A DNA stretch of 64,000 bases from Methylobacterium sp. SyP6R (GTDB lineage: Bacteria; Pseudomonadota; Alphaproteobacteria; Rhizobiales; Beijerinckiaceae): positions 1,054,001 through 1,118,000 of the forward strand of contig NZ_JAAQRC020000001.1 in assembly GCF_019216885.1 (NCBI RefSeq). The letters run 5' to 3'. Numbering within the stretch: position 1 is the stretch's first letter; each line of letters starts with the position of its first letter. The notes below the pieces were generated by a model. It saw only the letters and a program-made list of their open reading frames with translations. It made no database searches and was not told where the DNA came from. Positions 58,826-64,000 of the stretch are shown piece by piece. The translations under genes were made by a program, and so were the position numbers.

Positions 58826-60169
58826 ATGGCGTCACGGGTGGAGCGCGTCCTGTTCGTCGACGACGAGGAGACGGTGCGGGAGGCGCTGGAGCAGTGGCTG
58901 ACGCTCGCCGGGTACGCTGTCTCGACCTTCGAGGCGCCCGACGCCGCACTCGCGGAGATCGATTCGGGGTTTCCCGGCATCCTCGTCACCGATCTGCGCA
59001 TGCCGCGGATGGACGGGCTCGCGGTGCTGGAGCGCGCCCTGGAGCGGGACCCGGACCTGCCGGTCCTCCTCGTCACCGGCCACGGCGACGTGCCGCAGGC
59101 GGTGGAGGCGATGCGGCGCGGCGCCTACGACTTCATCGAGAAACCCTTCGCACCCGAGCGCCTGACCGACGCGATCGGCCGCGCCTGCGAGAAGCGCCAC
59201 CTGACCTTGCGCCTGCGCCGGCTCCACGCGCGCACCGACGCGCACGACATCGAGAATCGCCTGATCGGCACCTCCCGGGCGATGGAGATCCTGCGGCGCG
59301 AGGTGCTCGACCTCGCCGCGACGCCGGTCAACGTGGTGATCAACGGCGAGACCGGCTCCGGCAAGGAGCTGGTGGCGCAGTGCCTGCACGCCTTCTCGAC
59401 AAGGCGCGACGGCCGTTTCGTGCCGGTCAATTGCGGCGCCATCCCCGACACGATGATGGAGAGCGAGCTGTTCGGCTACGAGGCCGGCGCCTTCACGGGC
59501 GCGCTCAAGCGCCGGATCGGCAAGCTCGAATACGCCCATCGCGGCACGCTGTTCCTCGACGAGATCGAGGCGATGCCGCTCTCCGGCCAGGTCAAGCTGC
59601 TGCGGGTGCTGCAGGAGCGCCGGGTGGAGCGGCTCGGGTCCAACGACTCGGTCGCCGCCGACCTGCGCACGCTGTGCGCCAGCAAGGTCGACCTGCGCGA
59701 CGAGGCCGGGGCCGGGCGCTTCCGCCCCGACCTCTATTACCGCCTCGACGTGGCGAGCCTGCGCATCCCTCCCTTGCGTGAGCGGCGCGAGGACATCCCG
59801 CTGCTGTTCGAGCACTTTGCGGCGAAAGCCGCCGAGGCGCATGGACGGGCGATGCGGCCCCTGAGCGTCCGCCACGTCCAGGACCTCGTCGAGCAACCCT
59901 GGCCCGGCAACGTCCGCGAATTGCGCAACGCCGCCGAGCGCTACGCCTTCGGCCTCGACCGCCTCGGCGCCGCGCCGGAGCCGGGTGAAGCGGGGGTGCA
60001 GCCGCTGTCCGCCCGGGTCGAGGCCTATGAGCGGGGCCTGATCCAGCAGGCGTTGCAGCAGGCGCAAGGGAACATCGCCGAGGCGATGCGCCTCCTCGAT
60101 CTTCCCCGGCGCACCCTCAACGAGAAGATGCAGCGCTACGGTTTGAGCCGTGGGGATTTCGTCGGCTAG
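58826..60169 (+). CDS. dctD: sigma-54-dependent response regulator DctD
   Basis: A 447-residue activator. The receiver has Asp56 (ILVTDLRMPRMDG) and Lys106 (YDFIEKPFAP). The AAA+ domain has Walker A GETGSGKE (174-181), the sigma-54 contact loop GAFTGA at 221-226 and Walker B GTLFLDEIE (240-248). The R-finger region and a Fis-type HTH complete it (IQQALQQAQGNIAEAMRLLD, LPRRTLNEKMQRYGL). It is phosphorylated by DctB and should act at the promoter at 55394-55410. Confidence 0.93.
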   Translation: MASRVERVLFVDDEETVREALEQWLTLAGYAVSTFEAPDAALAEIDSGFPGILVTDLRMPRMDGLAVLERALERDPDLPVLLVTGHGDVPQAVEAMRRGAYDFIEKPFAPERLTDAIGRACEKRHLTLRLRRLHARTDAHDIENRLIGTSRAMEILRREVLDLAATPVNVVINGETGSGKELVAQCLHAFSTRRDGRFVPVNCGAIPDTMMESELFGYEAGAFTGALKRRIGKLEYAHRGTLFLDEIEAMPLSGQVKLLRVLQERRVERLGSNDSVAADLRTLCASKVDLRDEAGAGRFRPDLYYRLDVASLRIPPLRERREDIPLLFEHFAAKAAEAHGRAMRPLSVRHVQDLVEQPWPGNVRELRNAAERYAFGLDRLGAAPEPGEAGVQPLSARVEAYERGLIQQALQQAQGNIAEAMRLLDLPRRTLNEKMQRYGLSRGDFVG

Positions 60170-60535
60170 GGGCGGGGCGTGCTCGTCCCGACGGGCCAGG
60201 GCTTGTTCACAGCCTGGTTCGAGTCGGCCGACCGACTTGAAACCCTCGATGTCATCCCGGGGCCGCGCAGCGGAACCCGGGATCCAGAACCGCTGACGAT
60301 GCCGGATGAAGCGGGACGGGTACCGCCCCTTTCTTCGATCTGCGGTTATCGATTTCGGGCTGTCGCCTGCGGCGGGCCCAGGGATGACGCGGAGAGTTGC
60401 CGGCGTGTTGGCTCGTCGAACCGACGCATTCGGTCAACCAGCCCTTAGAAATCGGATCGATGGATTGAAAATCAGGATCAAACCGGATGAGAGCGCATCA
60501 TCATCGCGGTCGGCATCAACACCATTGAAGGGTGT
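60170..60535. other. intergenic region with a degenerate palindromic repeat
   Basis: No gene. GTCATCCCGGGGCCGCGCAG near 60251 to GGGATGAC near 60385 is a decayed relative of the perfect inverted repeat at 62346-62489 (it shares the GGGGCCGCGCAGCGGA segment). Confidence 0.6.
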
Positions 60536-60620
60536 TGGTGCCCAGGAGAGGACTCGAACCTCCACGGCTTGCACCACTGGTACCTGAAACCAGCGCGTCT
60601 ACCAATTCCGCCACCTGGGC
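60536..60620 (-). tRNA. tRNA-Leu(CAG), copy 2
   Basis: Identical in sequence to the tRNA at 55053-55137, in the same orientation 5.48 kb away. It is likewise followed by CAACACC...GGTGTTG. Similarity fades over about 60 bases upstream, where both share GCGCCCCGGTG-like and CGTTTA promoter-region segments with substitutions. Confidence 0.95.
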
Positions 60621-60730
60621 CCTAGAGCGTCGCCTTGGCGGCGCCCCGGTGTCAGTCGTTTAGTCGGCGGCGGAGCCGGCGTCAACGCCGAACTCCGCCG
60701 TGTCGTGAGACGAGATCAGACGGCGAGGTC

Positions 60731-62146
<1,416 letters not shown>

Positions 62147-62345
62147 CGGGGTTTTTGCCTTGTCACGAAGACCTGTCGTGGAAGCCGGGCGCATGGCGTG
62201 CGCGCCCGGCGGACCCGTCATGTAACCGTCTCGACCGCCGACGGGTAGACCCCTTCGCGCCGCAAGGGGATGCGGGGCTCGCAAGGCGGTGGGACCCTCG
62301 TGGCTTCGGAGTCTGCTTGATGAGCCTCCGAAGACTTCATACCCA

Positions 62346-62489
62346 CCGGGTCATTCCGGGGCCGCGCAGCGGAGCCCGGAATCCAGACACTCAGGTGATG
62401 CAGAACGAAGCGGAAGGCCGTCCGATTCTTCCTGAATCATCCGCGATTCTGGATTCCGGGCTCCGCTGCGCGGCCCCGGAATGACCCGG
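62346..62489. repeat. 42-bp perfect inverted repeat element
   Basis: The arms 62346-62387 and 62448-62489 are perfect reverse complements (CCGGGTCATTCCGGGGCCGC at the left end), with a 60-base spacer. It lies between leuC and the IS element. It is a well-formed member of a palindromic repeat class common in Rhizobiales intergenic DNA; a decayed relative is at about 60251-60385. Confidence 0.9.
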
Positions 62490-62560
62490 ATGATATCAGG
62501 ACCGTCGAGCGAGTCGATCGGACCCACTCGGGCGGTGCGCGTCCTAGGCGGTGTGGACAG

Positions 62561-62998
62561 TTACCTGAGCCATAGGACGATGGCGGCGATGGTGACCACT
62601 GCGGCATAGTTGCGGGCTGTTTTCTCGTAGCGTGTGGCGACACGCCGGAACTGCTTGAGCTTGGAGAAGCAGCACTCAATCAGGTGCCTCTCGGTATAGA
62701 GCGCCGTGTCGAGCTCGTACTTCTTGGCGCGTGAGGGATTGTTCGGGATCACAGCCGTGGCGCCCTTGCCGGCAATCGCCTCGCGCAGCCGATTACTGTC
62801 GTAGGCCGCATCGGCCAGGACCACCGCAGCAGGGAGATCCGCCAGGAGCGCCTCGGCCTGGGGCGCATCGCCTTTCTGCCCCGCCGTGAGGGCAAACCGG
62901 ATCGGACAGCCAAGGCCGCGTACGACCAAGTGGATCTTGGTGCTCAGGCCGCCGCGGGACCGGCCCAGTGCCTGATCGGGCGGATCATCAGACCCCCT
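62561..62998 (-). CDS. IS5-family transposase, second frame (orfB)
   Basis: After the slip site this frame reads DQALGRSRGGLSTKIHLVVRG and ends in IAAIVLWLR. It has the second catalytic Asp in VLADAAYDSNRLREAI and the Glu in ERHLIECCFSKLKQFRRVAT (the family's ERxxxxxKxxRR pattern). It is expressed as a fusion with orfA by -1 frameshifting; there is no convincing independent start. Confidence 0.88.
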   Translation of the reverse strand, partial: RGSDDPPDQALGRSRGGLSTKIHLVVRGLGCPIRFALTAGQKGDAPQAEALLADLPAAVVLADAAYDSNRLREAIAGKGATAVIPNNPSRAKKYELDTALYTERHLIECCFSKLKQFRRVATRYEKTARNYAAVVTIAAIVLWLR

Positions 62999-63333
62999 TT
63001 TTTTGCGCCCGCCGCATGTTGGTGAGCGCGCACGATCGTGGAGTCGACGATCAGGTACTCAAAGTCGGGATCGTCAGCCATCGCCTCGAAAATGCGCCAC
63101 CACACGCCCTTCTGGCTCCAGCGACTGAAGCGGCGGAACACGCTGTTCCAGTCGCCGAACGCCTCGGGCAGGTCGCGCCACGGTGCGCCGGTGCGCACGA
63201 TCCAGAGCACGCCCTCCACGAACATGCGGTTGTCGCGTCCGGTCGAGCCGCGTTGATCCGGCCGGCCGATGATCAGGGGGGATAAGCGCTCCCACTGACC
63301 ATCGCTGAGAACGAGACGATCCAGAACTCCCAA
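62944..63333 (-). CDS. IS5-family transposase, first frame (orfA)
   Basis: A 129-residue frame: an N-terminal helix-turn-helix (DUF4096-like) region MGVLDRLVLSDGQWERLSPL, VEGVLWIVRTGAPWRDLPEA, and the first catalytic Asp in FEYLIVDSTIVRAHQHAAGA. At plus-strand 62998-63004 the minus strand has seven A then five G; in frame this is A AAA AAA G, a slippery heptamer that moves ribosomes to the orfB frame. Confidence 0.9.
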   Translation of the reverse strand: MGVLDRLVLSDGQWERLSPLIIGRPDQRGSTGRDNRMFVEGVLWIVRTGAPWRDLPEAFGDWNSVFRRFSRWSQKGVWWRIFEAMADDPDFEYLIVDSTIVRAHQHAAGAKKGGLMIRPIRHWAGPAAA

Positions 63334-63434
63334 GGCGGCCCCCCAAAAAGCAGCCTTGAATCACTCCCCACCCGCAAAGGGAACCCCAAGAGTCCACACC
63401 GCCTAGAACACTCTCACCCGAGAGTGCAGGGTTG

Positions 63435-64000
63435 CTATTCCTTCACCGCCCCGGTCATTGCCGAGACGTAGTGCTCGACGAAGAACGAGTACAGGATTAC
63501 CAGCGGCAGCGAGCCGACCAGCGCACCCGCCATCAGCGAGCCCCAGCGATAGATGTCGCCGTCGACGAACTCGCTCACCACCGCCACCGGCACGGTCTTG
63601 TTCTGGGTCGAGGACAGGAAGGTCAGGGCGTAGATGAACTCGTTCCAGCATAAGGTGAGCGAGAAGATGCCGGCCGAGATCAGCCCCGGCACCGCCAGCG
63701 GCAGGATGATCTTGACGAGGATCTGCCAGCGGCTCGCCCCGTCGATGAGCGCGCATTCCTCCAGCTCGTACGGGATGGTCTTGAAGTACCCCATCAGCAG
63801 CCAGGTCGAGAACGGGATCAGGATGGTGGGATAGACCAGCACCAGGGCGAAGGGCGAATCGTAGAGCCCGTAGGCCTGGATGATGGTGGCGAGCGGGATG
63901 AACAGGATCGAGGGCGGCACCAGGTAGGCGAGGAAGATCGCCGCGCCGACCGCCACCGCGCCCTTGTAGCGGATCCGCACGATCGCGTAGGCCGCGAGCA
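63435..64000 (-). CDS. sugar-type ABC transporter permease (MalG class), N-terminal part outside window
   Basis: The frame is open to the window edge (LAAYAIVRIRYKG before the first internal GTG), so the gene starts beyond 64000. Visible are about five membrane helices and the EAA loop ELEECALIDGASRWQILVKI followed by ILPLAVPGLISAGIFSLTLC. WNEFIYALTF and the C-terminal VEHYVSAMTGAVKE are typical of carbohydrate permeases of the MalG/UgpE class. The other subunits should lie to the right. The stop is 29 bases from the IS target duplication. Confidence 0.9.
   Translation of the reverse strand, partial: LAAYAIVRIRYKGAVAVGAAIFLAYLVPPSILFIPLATIIQAYGLYDSPFALVLVYPTILIPFSTWLLMGYFKTIPYELEECALIDGASRWQILVKIILPLAVPGLISAGIFSLTLCWNEFIYALTFLSSTQNKTVPVAVVSEFVDGDIYRWGSLMAGALVGSLPLVILYSFFVEHYVSAMTGAVKE

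Larger units (their letters stand above)
62548..63402 (-). mobile_element. IS5-family insertion sequence (IS427-like), complete
   Basis: The element is 855 bp, with terminal inverted repeats GCGGTGTGGAC (62548-62558) and GTCCACACCGC (63392-63402). It is flanked by direct CTAG at 62544-62547 and 63403-63406, the YTAR-type 4-bp target duplication of the IS5 family. It carries one transposase gene in two frames joined by a -1 slip. The intact ends, flanks and frames suggest a recent insertion. It landed between leuC and the ABC permease gene without breaking either. Confidence 0.92.

Overview
The window is a GC-rich stretch of an alphaproteobacterial chromosome, most likely Methylobacterium or a close relative. 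That assignment is an inference from several signs: very high GC at third codon positions, two DUF6894-type small proteins, a flgI/fliX divergent pair, a fliM-DUF6468-motE flagellar operon, TTAA-N7-TTAA (CtrA-type) boxes, and Rhizobiales-type palindromic intergenic repeats. I see no CRISPR array, rRNA, prophage or replication origin.

Layout. 1-2,570: the 3' end of an MgtC-family gene and small hypothetical genes. 2,573-2,890: a tRNA-Arg(CCU) gene split by a 241-nt group I intron. 2,979-5,296: a staphylococcal-nuclease-like protein and an M48 metalloprotease lipoprotein. 5,372-10,289: tRNA-Gly followed by three paralogous Hint-domain genes (minus strand). These have nearly identical GC-rich C-terminal halves, divergent AT-rich N-terminal halves, a duplicated tRNA-Gly 3' half and a duplicated PilZ gene tail. 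10,643-17,590: a complete peptide-type ABC importer (SBP, two permeases, two ATPases) with an amidohydrolase. 18,495-19,870: tRNA-Ser(GGA), a stand-alone receiver protein and small ORFs. 19,961-22,735: a sulfonate/nitrate/taurine-type ABC importer. 22,896-26,276: a divergent two-component system whose kinase gene overlaps a periplasmic binding protein gene. 26,420-30,886: a VOC / SMP-30 / cupin / DoxX cluster divergent from a GMC oxidoreductase. 31,158-35,529: LysR, GST, an orphan branched-chain-amino-acid-type SBP, and a divergent iron-type alcohol dehydrogenase.

Flagellar region, 36,320-53,261. It holds flgN-flgJ-flgI, divergent fliX, then an MBOAT/SGNH-like acyltransferase pair and dksA. 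Next come the flgF-flgG-flgA-flgH operon and the divergent fliL-fliM-DUF6468-motE operon, followed by a large TPR protein. A perfect CtrA-type box lies between flgF and fliL, and weaker ones precede fliX and the TPR gene.

53,379-64,000: a class V aminotransferase; two identical tRNA-Leu(CAG) genes in direct orientation that bracket an MHS-type dicarboxylate transporter with a DctB/DctD pair (the transporter has a good sigma-54 promoter); leuC; a complete IS5-family element with CTAG target duplication; and the 3' part of a sugar-type ABC permease gene.

Starts were moved inward where a Shine-Dalgarno site, a paralogue alignment or a 4-bp overlap with the upstream gene supported it. No database search was possible; family names rest on motifs seen in the translations.
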